A stretch of 64,000 nucleotides of DNA, taken from the NCBI GenBank assembly GCA_026400355.1, contig JAPLPE010000037.1:62001-126000 (forward strand), read 5' to 3'. The notes beneath the pieces were generated by a model. It ran no database searches. It was not told the DNA's origin and saw only the letters and a list, made by a program, of their open reading frames with translations. The position numbers and the translations under genes are program-made. Source of the stretch: Rhodobacterales bacterium. GTDB lineage: Bacteria > Pseudomonadota > Alphaproteobacteria > Rhodobacterales > Rhodobacteraceae. Shown here in pieces: positions 8,401 through 16,514 of the stretch; position 1 is the first letter of the stretch, and each line of letters opens with the position of its first letter.

Positions 8401-10868
8401 AAGTCCGGCGCCACCGGCACCGTCAACCGCCGCTCCACCGGCCGCCCCGATCCTTCCGAGACACGCACGTTCAACTGCGCCTCAAGCGGCTGGCTCGCAC
8501 CGCCAACCACGGTCGGCAGCACCACAGGGATGCTGGCAAGACCCGACTCATCCGTCCGGTCCCCGTCGCCAAGCGTCTCGAACAAGGTCTGGAATGTCGC
8601 GTCATAGCGGCCAAAGACATAGCCGGGGAACTTCTCCAGCCCTTCCGCTGCTGACAGGATCACATCACCCTCAATCGGCAGGTCCGCCGCAGGCGGCCCG
8701 AACAGGTACTTCGCCGTGATGTCGAGTTGCGGCACATCGCCCAGCCGCACTGGCCCTGCGACGTTCAGTTCAAAGTCGATCCGTTCCGGCAGGAAATCCT
8801 CAACCAGAACGCTCGCGGTCGCAAGCGCAGGCGCATCCACATCGGCCAGGACCGCAACCTGCCAGACGCCGCGCGGTGCGCTGCCCGCGACTGGCAGATC
8901 AAAGACATGCCCGCCTGCCCGATCCTCGGTCGATGCGATCCGGCTGTATTCCACCCCGTCCGGCCGCGTCAGCACAGCCGTCAGCGGCACGCCGGGCAGC
9001 GCCTCGGCCTCGCCGTCGCGCATCAGCGCGGTCAGGTGGATGACCTCACCCGCCCGATAGGCACCACGGTCCGTCGTCAGGAACACATCCATCGGCCCCG
9101 CCGGTTCGCGCCCCTCGACGCCCCGGTCCGACAGGTCGAACGCCGGATCGGTCAGCGACAGGAAGGCCAGATCATCCGCCCCGTCCGTCACCGTGACCAG
9201 CGCGGGCGCAGACGATCCGGTTCCCCGCGTCAGCCCCGCCTCGAACCGGGCGATCCCGTCTTCGCCAGAAACTGCTGTGCCCAGGATCGCGTTGGCCTGC
9301 GACACAAGCGTCACCTCGGCCCCGGCCATCGCTGCCCCGTCACCCAACTGGCGCACAACGACCGTCAACCCGTCATTGCCCATCATCGTGGCCAGACCGA
9401 TATCGGACAGCACAAACCACTGGGTCGACGCCGGCGTCACATAGGGATCGGCCCCCGGAACCGCAGCCGACAGGACATAGACCCCTGCGGGTTGCCCCGC
9501 CAAAGCCTCTTCCAGCGGGACGCGCGTCAGCACATCCCTGTTCAGATCCTGCGCGACCGTCGCCGTCCCTTCCCAGATCCGCTCACCGATCTGTTCGTCG
9601 AAATGATATTGCTGCCAGTCATACAGCGGCGATGCGAACATCCCTTCCTGCATGGTCCGCAGGATGTTGCGGTCGCTCACCCGCGCCAACGTCAGCTTGA
9701 CCTCGGTCAGGTTAACCGTCTCGATCGGCAGTGCCACATCGCCCACGCGGGGCAGAACATAGGCGCGGCTCGTGAACCGCACCGCCGGGCTCCGGTCTCG
9801 GACATAAAGGTTCAGTTCAACCGGTCGCACCAGCTTTTCGCCGCTCGCCGCAGGCAGACCTTCCCGCAGCACCACGCGGTAACGCTGCCCATGCTCCACC
9901 CCGTCCATGCAAAGCTGCGTATCGCTCACCTCAACCGTGAAATCGGTATCCGGCAACTGCACGAACGGCGCATAATCCACCCCGGCCTGCGCAAGCGATT
10001 CATTGAAATTCACACAGATGCGCGGCGTCGCGCTGTCACTGTCCACTTGCGAATCAGCCACCCGGAACCCGTAAAGCCCGATGGCCCGCTCCAGCGCCGC
10101 CTCGACATCGCGGCGCGGCTCTTTATCCTGCGCAAGCCGCAGCGTCGGGATCATCAGCCGGCCATAGCCCTGCGTTTCCAGCGCAAACGCCATCTCGTAC
10201 AGCACATCGGCCTGTGTCACTGGATCGCCGGCCCGGAGATACGCGTTGATCAACGCAGGCAGGGCCCGTTGCCAGGCTTGATGGAACTCGTCCGAATTCG
10301 CACTGATCGCGGTCAGCCCCAGCTTGCCATATTCGAACCACAGATCGGCCCGGTCAGTCAGCGCAATCGCCGCGCCATAATACTTTAAGGCCATCATGGA
10401 ATCGTTGGCCTGCCGCTGTTCTTCGGCAAAGCCGATCAGTTCGGCCGGTTTGTATTCGTCCGACGAATGGTACCGCCCGATCTGCACGGCCAGTTCCCGC
10501 GCCTGATCCAGCATGAAGCTGTCAAGGAACGACAATTCCGCCGCCCGCGTCGGCGCAAAGGCCAGAACCTGGGGATCGGTCGCGATCACCCGGCCCGAAA
10601 TGGCACCCTGATACGGCTGGACCACGTCGACCGCGGCCTTCGGGAAACAGGCATTCGATTTCTGGTTAAAGGTAAAGGCCACACACTGGTCATTCGACAG
10701 ACAGGCCGCCTGGCAGGCATCCAGCGTCGTGTCGAAGTAGGTGCCAAGGTCCGCCCCCGGAAAATCCACATCGCGCGAAATTGCAACATGGGATAGCGGG
10801 ACCACGTCCTGCGCCATCCCGACACCCGCAGAAAGGGCGAGCACAACCGAAATCAACAGCTTGCGCAT
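5433..10868 (-). CDS. Bacterial alpha-2-macroglobulin with N-terminal PAN/apple domain
   Basis: Large periplasmic protease-trap protein, 1811 residues. A Sec signal peptide (about residues 1-19, ending GVGMA) has no lipobox Cys, unlike E. coli YfhM, so the protein is probably soluble in the periplasm. Next comes a Cys-rich PAN/apple-like domain (about residues 30-90, with CQAACLSNDQCVAFTF), then the macroglobulin-like beta domains. The thioester motif YGCTEQ is intact with Cys1368, followed by the helical TED region and the C-terminal receptor-like domain. The ATG at 10868 is preferred over an upstream in-frame start because the signal peptide begins there and AGGTGGAG lies 8 bases before it. 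Probably cotranscribed with pbpC, fitting a role in guarding against host or predator proteases when the envelope is damaged. Confidence 0.94.
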   Translation of the reverse strand: MRKLLISVVLALSAGVGMAQDVVPLSHVAISRDVDFPGADLGTYFDTTLDACQAACLSNDQCVAFTFNQKSNACFPKAAVDVVQPYQGAISGRVIATDPQVLAFAPTRAAELSFLDSFMLDQARELAVQIGRYHSSDEYKPAELIGFAEEQRQANDSMMALKYYGAAIALTDRADLWFEYGKLGLTAISANSDEFHQAWQRALPALINAYLRAGDPVTQADVLYEMAFALETQGYGRLMIPTLRLAQDKEPRRDVEAALERAIGLYGFRVADSQVDSDSATPRICVNFNESLAQAGVDYAPFVQLPDTDFTVEVSDTQLCMDGVEHGQRYRVVLREGLPAASGEKLVRPVELNLYVRDRSPAVRFTSRAYVLPRVGDVALPIETVNLTEVKLTLARVSDRNILRTMQEGMFASPLYDWQQYHFDEQIGERIWEGTATVAQDLNRDVLTRVPLEEALAGQPAGVYVLSAAVPGADPYVTPASTQWFVLSDIGLATMMGNDGLTVVVRQLGDGAAMAGAEVTLVSQANAILGTAVSGEDGIARFEAGLTRGTGSSAPALVTVTDGADDLAFLSLTDPAFDLSDRGVEGREPAGPMDVFLTTDRGAYRAGEVIHLTALMRDGEAEALPGVPLTAVLTRPDGVEYSRIASTEDRAGGHVFDLPVAGSAPRGVWQVAVLADVDAPALATASVLVEDFLPERIDFELNVAGPVRLGDVPQLDITAKYLFGPPAADLPIEGDVILSAAEGLEKFPGYVFGRYDATFQTLFETLGDGDRTDESGLASIPVVLPTVVGGASQPLEAQLNVRVSEGSGRPVERRLTVPVAPDLPMIGIKPAFTDVVPEQGEARFGLIALAPDMTAQPMTVTWTVNRLQTNYQWYNMYGNWNWEPTTTRSRIATGTAMLGNAPVDVAVPVEWGRYEIVVERTDGTYVSSAMEFYAGWYVPADAGATPDVLDASLDAPAYRVGDTAMLRIVPRYAGTAVVTVMSDRVIALQTVQVTEGENLIPVPVTDEWGPGAYVSASVIRPMDVAAGRNPARSLGIAYAPVDPGDRALNVTLSAPIEMEPRGPMVVGIDVQGVLPGETAYVTLAAVDVGILNLTAFQNPDPQGYYFGQRKLGVELRDIYGRLIDGMNGTMGTVRTGGDAMGQLNNSAPPPTEQLVAFFSGPVQVGPDGKATVTFDIPAFNGTVRLMAVAWSQHGVGQAAADVLVRDPVVVTASLPRFMAPGDQSRVLLEFVHASGPVGEMGLKVEADGIVLASQQIPQAFVLAEGAKQVFSLPVGAVDPGLHTVTITVTTPDGKELVKVLTVPVQVNDPEGARTTRLSLAGGQTFTFDDNVFADLIDGTGSSTLSVGPLARFDAPGLINVLDRYPYGCTEQLTSQAMPLLYFDDVIQAMGLADREDVGLRVEQAVTEILANQSSNGAFGLWGPSSGDMWLDAYVTDFLSRARARGYEVPDQAFAMAIDNLKNQVNYYPDFETGGEELAYALMVLAREGEAAVGDLRYYVDERGKAFTSPLGAAQVGAALAFYGDQVRADVMFTRAQDMIRALPEEPNASIWRVDYGTNRRDAAAVLALAVEAGSNAVDRDALTARIGGTGNAVSTQEAVWTLMVADALIDDLRETDLTINGAAPDAPLVWLQDVAVRTAPIEVVNTGTEPTEITVTTFGVPEEPEPAGGNGFAISREYYTLDGAKADVAQVAAGTRLVSVLTVQPFGRQAGRLMVNDPLPAGFEIDNPNLIRGGDLRGLEWLEPVVGETAEFRQDRFLAAVNWDSDRPFQLAYIVRAISPGTFHHPAASVEDMYRPQMRARTDASTITVTE

Positions 10869-10899
10869 GACAATGACTCCACCTGAATCCAATGTCGCA

Positions 10900-10914
10900 G
10901 TTTTCGCAGAAAAC
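10900..10914. promoter_or_regulatory. Interrupted palindrome in divergent promoter region
   Basis: GTTTTC-GCA-GAAAAC, a perfect 6+3+6 inverted repeat, lies in the 116-base gap between the divergently transcribed alpha-2-macroglobulin and VOC genes. It could be a regulator site, but no regulator is linked to it and a palindrome of this size can arise by chance. Confidence 0.22.
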
Positions 10915-10984
10915 GGCCAGAGTCGCAATGCTTGTCCCGACTCACGAAGGTAATGAACGCGTTGTCTTTCGTACAGGAATTTCC

Positions 10985-11446
10985 ATGTCAGACCATCAAG
11001 AACGCGGCTTCAGCCCGCGCGCCATCGGTGAAATCGCGATCCGCTGCGCAGACCCCGCCCGCATGGCCCGATTCTATGAGGATGTGGTCGGCCTCACCCG
11101 GTTCGGCTATACCGACGACGACCCGATCATCTTCCTGAAAGTGGCCGACGGCTTTGGCGGGCATACCGCTGTCCTCGCCCTTTTCCGCCATGACATCGAC
11201 AACCCCGGCGTCCACGAAGCCGCACTTGTCCCGCCCGCAGGCGGGCCTGCGTCAACCCTGCACCACATCGCCCTGTCCATGCCCTTTGCCGAACAAGAGG
11301 CGGTCATGCGCTGGTATGACAGGATCGGCCAGCCCTATCAGGTCCAGCATTTCTCCTGGGTCGGCTGGCGCGGCATCTTCACCAACGATCCCGAAGGCAA
11401 CACGGTCGAACTCGTGGCCTACGATCCCACGCTCAGATCCGGATAG
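10985..11446 (+). CDS. VOC-family (glyoxalase/dioxygenase fold) protein
   Basis: Small soluble protein of 153 residues with the vicinal-oxygen-chelate fold: an opening strand with EIAIRCADPARMARFYEDVVGL, a central LHHIALSM and a terminal strand GNTVELVAYD, which supply the usual His/Glu metal positions. The ATG at 10985 is chosen over in-frame starts upstream because it directly precedes the domain; the upstream stretch would add 31 residues with no family counterpart and would run into the divergent promoter region. The 3' end overlaps the convergent yaaA gene by 28 bases. Substrate unknown (glyoxalase, dioxygenase or resistance-type VOC). Confidence 0.85.
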   Translation: MSDHQERGFSPRAIGEIAIRCADPARMARFYEDVVGLTRFGYTDDDPIIFLKVADGFGGHTAVLALFRHDIDNPGVHEAALVPPAGGPASTLHHIALSMPFAEQEAVMRWYDRIGQPYQVQHFSWVGWRGIFTNDPEGNTVELVAYDPTLRSG

Positions 11447-12204
11447 TCGCGCAGGAAAACCACTCTGTCGCCGTCACTGTGGTCCGGGGCAAAGGCATAG
11501 CCGCCGGTGCCAAATGCCTTGATCCCCTCCGGGTCGCTGATCCGGTTCTGCACGATGAACCGCGCCATCGCGCCCCGCGCCCGCTTGGCGAAAAAGCTGA
11601 CGATAGACGCCTTGCCGTCGCGCACTTCCATGAACACGGGCGTAATCACCCGCAGTTTCAGCGCCTTGCGGTCCGCCGCCGCGAAATATTCCTGCGACGC
11701 GCAGTTGATCAGCACATCCGTCCCCACCGCCCTGGCCTGGGCATTCAGCGCCTTGGCGATCTGGTCGCCCCAATAGTCATAAAGGCTCACGCCCCGCCGC
11801 GTGTGCAGCCTGCTTCCCATTTCAAGCCGGTAAGGCTGGATCGCATCCAGCGGCCGCAAAAGCCCGTATAGCCCCGACAGGATGCGCAGATGATCCTGTG
11901 CATAGTCCAGATCCTCGTGCTCCAGCGTCCCGGCATCCAGCCCCTGATAGGTGTCTCCGTCAAAAGCCAGCACCGCCGGTTTCACCTGCTGCGGCGCGGG
12001 CTGGTCGGCGAACGCGCGGAATCTGTCCCGGTTCAACCGCGCCAGATCGTCCGAAATCCCCATTAATTCGCGCAGATCCCGCAAGCCCAGGCCCCGCGCC
12101 GTCCGCGCCAGCCGTGCGGCATCGACCTGCCACTCAGGTTCCGTCGGCACCACCAGCACGGGTTCAAGGTTCAGGGACTTGGCAGGCGAAATCACGGTCA
12201 GCAT
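11419..12204 (-). CDS. yaaA: YaaA/DUF328 peroxide-stress protein
   Basis: Member of the YaaA (DUF328/UPF0246) family, which in E. coli lowers free iron under peroxide stress and binds DNA. The N-terminus MLTVISPAKSLN and the conserved SGLYGLLRPLDAIQPYRLEM block (about residues 114-133) are characteristic, and the length (about 261 residues) matches. The second Met (12204) matches the family start better than the Met two codons earlier. The gene converges with the VOC gene and overlaps its 3' end. No peroxide-regulator site was identified. Confidence 0.93.
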   Translation of the reverse strand: MLTVISPAKSLNLEPVLVVPTEPEWQVDAARLARTARGLGLRDLRELMGISDDLARLNRDRFRAFADQPAPQQVKPAVLAFDGDTYQGLDAGTLEHEDLDYAQDHLRILSGLYGLLRPLDAIQPYRLEMGSRLHTRRGVSLYDYWGDQIAKALNAQARAVGTDVLINCASQEYFAAADRKALKLRVITPVFMEVRDGKASIVSFFAKRARGAMARFIVQNRISDPEGIKAFGTGGYAFAPDHSDGDRVVFLRDYPDLSVGS

Positions 12205-12262
12205 CGGCAACCCCGGTCAGGCGAACCCAAGAGATAGCAGCCCCAAGCCCTGCAGCAACCCG

Positions 12263-12865
12263 TCACGAACCGCGCGGCGGACGCGGGTTCAAAAGAACCC
12301 GCGCCTCGCCCTTCACGATCGACCCCGGCATCAGGCGCACTTGCTTCACCAAATCGGGATAATCGCGATATCGGTCGTTGCTTACCACCGGCAACCGGTT
12401 CTCGGTTGCGATCCGCAGGATCGTCGCATCGCCATCCGTCCGCGACGGGCAGATCACCACCTGCGACTGCGGTATCCCGAACAACAGGGCAAGTTCGCCC
12501 CTGTCCAGATGCTGATTTGCCAGCTTGTAGCCGATATTGGCATCAAAACACAGGATCGGCTCTTTCCCTGCCTCCCGCAGCGTCGTCAGCACCTTCTGCA
12601 CGGCCCCCGCCGTGGGTGCGTTGTCGGCCCAGAACATCACGTTCGATCCGTCCACAACGACAGACCGGGGCGTGATCTCAAGATCGGGCGCAACCGAAGG
12701 CCTGCGCCGTCGCACCGGCCCGGGACGGCGCGGAGCAACAGGCGTCTTGCCCCGTCTTGGCCTGCCGTTCAGCCACCGCAAAACCCCGAACACGCCAAAC
12801 AGCGCGATCAGTACAGACGCCGCCACCAGGCCAGATTCGATCAGCTTCGGCACTTCAGGCTCCAT
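12263..12865 (-). CDS. Membrane-anchored NYN/PIN-like ribonuclease (Zc3h12a-type)
   Basis: 200-residue protein with one N-terminal transmembrane helix (about residues 12-31), a basic linker (RPRRGK...RRRRP, residues 35-57) and a C-terminal NYN domain of the Zc3h12a-RNase type. Acidic catalytic positions appear in VVDGSNVMFW (about residue 70), CFDAN and TDGDATI, plus SNDRYRD. In the family these domains cleave RNA; the membrane tether would place it on the cytoplasmic face of the inner membrane. Its start overlaps the stop of recQ, 11 bases apart on the same strand, so the two are cotranscribed and coupled. RNA target unknown. Confidence 0.8.
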   Translation of the reverse strand: MEPEVPKLIESGLVAASVLIALFGVFGVLRWLNGRPRRGKTPVAPRRPGPVRRRRPSVAPDLEITPRSVVVDGSNVMFWADNAPTAGAVQKVLTTLREAGKEPILCFDANIGYKLANQHLDRGELALLFGIPQSQVVICPSRTDGDATILRIATENRLPVVSNDRYRDYPDLVKQVRLMPGSIVKGEARVLLNPRPPRGS

Positions 12866-14891
12866 CCCGCAGGACCCCTAGGAAGGCATCCCCGAACCGT
12901 TCGGCATGCCGTTCACCCAGAATCCGTGTCAGCCCGCCAAGGTCGGTCGGCTTGGCCTGCGCCACCTTGGCCAGCAGAGACGCCGAACAACTCATCGTCT
13001 TGCCCGCCCCGTCCTCGCCCCGCGCCAGATCGGCCTGCACGGCGAGCAACCGGTCATAGATCGCGCCTTCATCCCGCCCGGCCAGCTTGCGGCGCGTCGG
13101 ATGCACCTCTTCGGTGCCGCCATTGATGACAGCCAGAAAGATCCGCCCGTAGCTTTCCAGCTTCTTCGCCCCCACGCCGCCGATCTTTGCAAAAGCGTCA
13201 AGCGTCGCGGGCCGCGCCTCGGCCATCTCGATCAGAGTCCGGTCGGCAAAGATGATATAGGCCGGCACCTGCGCCGCCTCGGCCAGTTCGCGCCGCTTGG
13301 CCTTGAGCGCGGAGAGGAGCGGCGCATCCTCTTCGCTGACCAGCGCCTGCACCTTCGGCCCCGCCTTGGCCGCTTTCAGCGCATCCGACCGCAACGTCAC
13401 CTGCGCCTCGCCCCGTAACACGGGCCGCGCCTTTTCGGTCATCCGAAGCGCACCATGCCGCTCCGGGTCGGGCCGCATCAGGTCCAGCCCCATGATCTGC
13501 CGGAAAATCGCCTGCCACTGCCGCTCGCTCCAGTCCTTGCCCACTGCAAAGGTCGGCAGCTTGTCATGGCCGCGCGCACGCACCTTCTCGGTCATTTTGC
13601 CCGTCAGGATATCGGTCAAATGCCCCGCGCCGAACCATTCCTCGGTCCGCAGCGCCGCCGACAAAGCCATCCGCACCAGCGTCGTCGCGTCAAACACCTC
13701 GGGCGGACGGTCACAAAGATCGCAGTTCCCGCAAGGCCTGCTCTCCTCGCCGAAATACCCCAGCAAAGTCCGCCGTCGGCAACTCAGTGCCTCGGCCAGC
13801 CCCAAAAGCGCATTCAGCCGCCCATGATCGGCCACCCGCCGTTCGGCCGGGGCCGCACCTTCGTCGATCTGCTGGCGACGATAGCGGATGTCATCCGGCC
13901 CGAACAGGGTCAGCGTCTCGGCCGGTGCTCCGTCTCGGCCCGCCCGACCGATCTCCTGATAATAGGATTCGATGGATTTCGGCAGATCTGAATGGGCGAC
14001 CCAGCGGATATCGGGCTTGTCGATCCCCATCCCGAATGCCACCGTCGCCACGACGATCAGCCCGTCCTCGCGGCTGAACCGTGTTTCCGCGATGCGCCGA
14101 TCCCCGGCCTCCATCCCGCCGTGATAATGCAGCGCGACATGCCCTGCCTCGCGCAGCGCCTGCGCCAGTACCTCGGTCCTGGACCGGGTCCCGCAATAGA
14201 CGATCCCCGACTGCCCCTTCCGCGCCCCGGCAAAGCGCAGGATCTGGTCGCGCGGGCTGTCCTTCACGGCAAAGGCCAGATGGATGTTCGGCCGGTCAAA
14301 CCCGCGCAGGAACACCGACGGCGGCACCCCATCAAAGAGCTTCTCGACGATTTCATCCCGCGTTTCGGCATCCGCCGTCGCGGTGAAGGCGGCCAAAGGC
14401 ACGCCCAGCGTCCGCCGCAACTCCCCGATACGCAGGTAATCAGGCCTGAAATCATGCCCCCACTGGCTCACGCAATGCGCCTCGTCCACGGCGATCAGCG
14501 TGACCTTCGCCCGCCGCAGCATGGCTGTCACACCCGCCGCCGCCAGCCGTTCCGGCGCCATGTAAAGAAGCTTGAGACTACCCCCCGCTATCGCGTCCCA
14601 GACGGCCTCGGTCTCTTCCGGCAGATTGCCCGAGGTCAGCGCCCCCGCCTCGACACCCGCCTCCTTCAGCCCCCGCACCTGATCCCGCATCAGCGCGATC
14701 AGCGGAGAGATGACCACCGTCACCCCGTCCCGCACCAGCGCAGGCAGCTGAAAACACAGCGATTTGCCGCCGCCCGTGGGCATGATCGCCAGACAGTTCT
14801 GCCCCGCCACTACGGCATCCACGATCTCTTCCTGCCCGGGCCGGAAGGCGTCGAATCCGAACACGTCGCGCAACAGCGTGGCGGCAGTCAT
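12855..14891 (-). CDS. recQ: ATP-dependent DNA helicase RecQ
   Basis: 3'-5' DNA helicase of the RecF pathway. Helicase motifs are in order: Q-motif FRPGQEEIVDA, Walker A PTGGGKS (about residue 45), DEAHC, TATAD, and motif VI QEIGRAGRDG. The RQC zinc ligands (CRRRTLLGYFGEESRPCGNCDLC) follow near residue 375 and an HRDC-like end. The ATG at 14891 gives 678 residues and the standard MTAATLLRDVFGF N-terminus; an in-frame start further upstream would add 34 non-homologous residues that lie in intergenic DNA. No strong ribosome site is visible. Followed by an overlapping NYN nuclease gene. Confidence 0.95.
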   Translation of the reverse strand: MTAATLLRDVFGFDAFRPGQEEIVDAVVAGQNCLAIMPTGGGKSLCFQLPALVRDGVTVVISPLIALMRDQVRGLKEAGVEAGALTSGNLPEETEAVWDAIAGGSLKLLYMAPERLAAAGVTAMLRRAKVTLIAVDEAHCVSQWGHDFRPDYLRIGELRRTLGVPLAAFTATADAETRDEIVEKLFDGVPPSVFLRGFDRPNIHLAFAVKDSPRDQILRFAGARKGQSGIVYCGTRSRTEVLAQALREAGHVALHYHGGMEAGDRRIAETRFSREDGLIVVATVAFGMGIDKPDIRWVAHSDLPKSIESYYQEIGRAGRDGAPAETLTLFGPDDIRYRRQQIDEGAAPAERRVADHGRLNALLGLAEALSCRRRTLLGYFGEESRPCGNCDLCDRPPEVFDATTLVRMALSAALRTEEWFGAGHLTDILTGKMTEKVRARGHDKLPTFAVGKDWSERQWQAIFRQIMGLDLMRPDPERHGALRMTEKARPVLRGEAQVTLRSDALKAAKAGPKVQALVSEEDAPLLSALKAKRRELAEAAQVPAYIIFADRTLIEMAEARPATLDAFAKIGGVGAKKLESYGRIFLAVINGGTEEVHPTRRKLAGRDEGAIYDRLLAVQADLARGEDGAGKTMSCSASLLAKVAQAKPTDLGGLTRILGERHAERFGDAFLGVLRDGA

Positions 14892-15006
14892 GGGCGGGGG
14901 GGAACCTGTCGGTCTAATGGTTAAGGCTGCTTCGTGTGAGACCTTACCAGAGTGAAGATTCCCTGAACAACCCTTCCCGTCCTTTGCGCGCAATCTGCCT
15001 CCCGTT

Positions 15007-15868
15007 TCAGCAGAAACTCCCGTTCGCGCCCGTTCCGCGTCTCACCTTGCGCCTGCGAAAAGGCCGCCCGCGCCTCGGCCATCTGCTAGGCCCGGAGCAG
15101 AGAACCCCCCGCGCCGCCGCCAGCGGCGCATAGCCCGCAAGGCGTCTCCCCCCCGCCTCGATCCCGGCCAGCAGCGCCAGCCCTGCCTCCGGTCCCAAGG
15201 CCATCGCATGGGCCACCGCCCGGTTCAGGTCCACAACGGGCGACGGCATCACCCGCCGCAACCCTGTCAAGAAGCCCTGCGATCCGCTCCCAGCCCCGGC
15301 ACCTCGAACAGCAAACCGACCTTGGCCCGCGCCTTCTTGGCCCGCGCGATCTCGTCCGTCATCAGACCCCCGATCAGCCGCACCGTCAACGCTGCCTGCG
15401 CATCCGGCGACAGGACCGGATGACAGGCCGCAAACATCAGGCCCGGCAGTTCGTCGTCCAGATCATCATCCGGCGCCGCCTTGATCCCCTGCACCGTGTC
15501 CTCGGCCTCAACGATCTCAAGCCCGATTTCGGCAGGCTTGCGCGCCATCATCCGGTCGCGCCGGAACCTGTCCACCGCCCGCCTCTTGCCTGCCGCCATG
15601 AGCGGGGCCCCCGATTGCGCGGCACACCCGACACGGGCCATTCGGCCAATGCCGCGACCCGTTCGTCCTGCGACAGTTCCTCGGCCAGCCCGACAACACG
15701 CACGAACCCCGTCAGCCCGCCGATCAGGCGGCTGCGTTCAATCCGCAACACCGCCTCGATGGCCTTATGGATGTCACTCTCAGCAACACGGACGCATTGG
15801 GCCCGGACGAAAGGCCAGGGCAATACGCTCTGAACGCCCCGCAATACAAACAGTCCGGCCGGGTACAC
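15007..15868 (-). pseudogene. Decayed ECF42-type RNA polymerase sigma factor
   Basis: Remains of an ECF42-like sigma factor (sigma domain plus TPR-like C-terminus), in at least three frames. The N-terminal part (about 15868-15620) reads DIHKAIEAVLRIERSRLIGGLTGFVRVVGLAEEL, the family sigma-2 start. A frameshift near 15605-15620 moves it to the frame with MAAGKRRAVDRFRR and FAACHPVLSPDAQAALTVRL. After TDEIARAKKARAKVGLLFEVP the text jumps straight to MPSPVVDLNRAVAHAMALGPEAGLALL, so some 150 residues are missing. The tail EARAAFSQAQGETRNGRERE sits in yet another frame and may extend to about 14921. It is upstream of nothing intact that it could express; its DGPF partner at 15917 is intact. Confidence 0.85.
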
Positions 15869-15916
15869 CTCAGCGCCCCGGTCAGCCGGCGAAACAAAGC
15901 AAGGGCAGCTTCGGCC

Positions 15917-16339
15917 CTATTTCTTTGCCGACCGCGCCCGCAGTTCTTCCTCGGCCGCAGCCAGTTCCGGTGTGAACGCATCACCAAAGTCGGCGGCCTC
16001 GATGAACGGACGGATCTCGATGTCGCTCGGCCCCGGCATCGGGTTCGGGCAGCGTTTCACCCATTCCACCGCCTCGGCCATGTCCTTGACCTCCCAGATC
16101 CAGAATCCGGCCACCAGTTCCCGCGTCTCGGCAAACGGCCCGTCCACCACCGTCCGCGACTCCCCGTCAAACAACACGCGCTTACCAGCCCGCGACGGCT
16201 TCAGCCCGTCACCCGCCTGGATGATCCCGGCATTCACCAGTTGTTCGTTGAAGGCCCCCATCGCCATCATCGCTTCCATCGACGGAAACACACCTGCCTC
16301 GCTGTCCACGGTGGCCTTGACCAACACCATCACGCGCAT
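15917..16339 (-). CDS. YciI-like DGPF-domain protein (ECF42 partner)
   Basis: 140-residue protein of the YCII-related family with the signature VVDGPFAETRELVAGFWIWEVKDMAEAVEW (the DGPF motif at about residues 66-69). In many bacteria such genes sit directly beside ECF42 sigma factors, and here it lies 48 bases upstream of the decayed sigma-factor reading frame on the same strand, the standard arrangement. The reading frame is complete and shows no lesion. Its biochemical role is not established even in characterised systems; it is probably orphaned here unless another ECF42 exists elsewhere in the genome. Confidence 0.87.
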   Translation of the reverse strand: MRVMVLVKATVDSEAGVFPSMEAMMAMGAFNEQLVNAGIIQAGDGLKPSRAGKRVLFDGESRTVVDGPFAETRELVAGFWIWEVKDMAEAVEWVKRCPNPMPGPSDIEIRPFIEAADFGDAFTPELAAAEEELRARSAKK

Positions 16340-16514
16340 CGTCTCAACTCCTCTGATCCACAGGGGCCACCACGGCCCTTCTGTCCAAGCGTCGAACGAC
16401 CTTCACCGGAATCGACAGCCAAAGACAACTGACTTGATCCTCGCGCCAAAGCCGCCCTGACCGGACCTGCGCCACCAAGACTTACGGCTTGCAAACTGCG
16501 CGCTCTCAGCCCCG

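Noticed and set aside
8727-10388. A 553-codon plus-strand open frame opposite the alpha-2-macroglobulin gene
   Set aside because: His/Arg/Pro-rich antisense text without any motif; the macroglobulin frame is verified by its thioester and signal peptide.
15007-16339. A mobile element causing the sigma-factor damage
   Set aside because: No transposase, inverted terminal repeat or target duplication could be seen; the lesions look like small frameshifts and a deletion.
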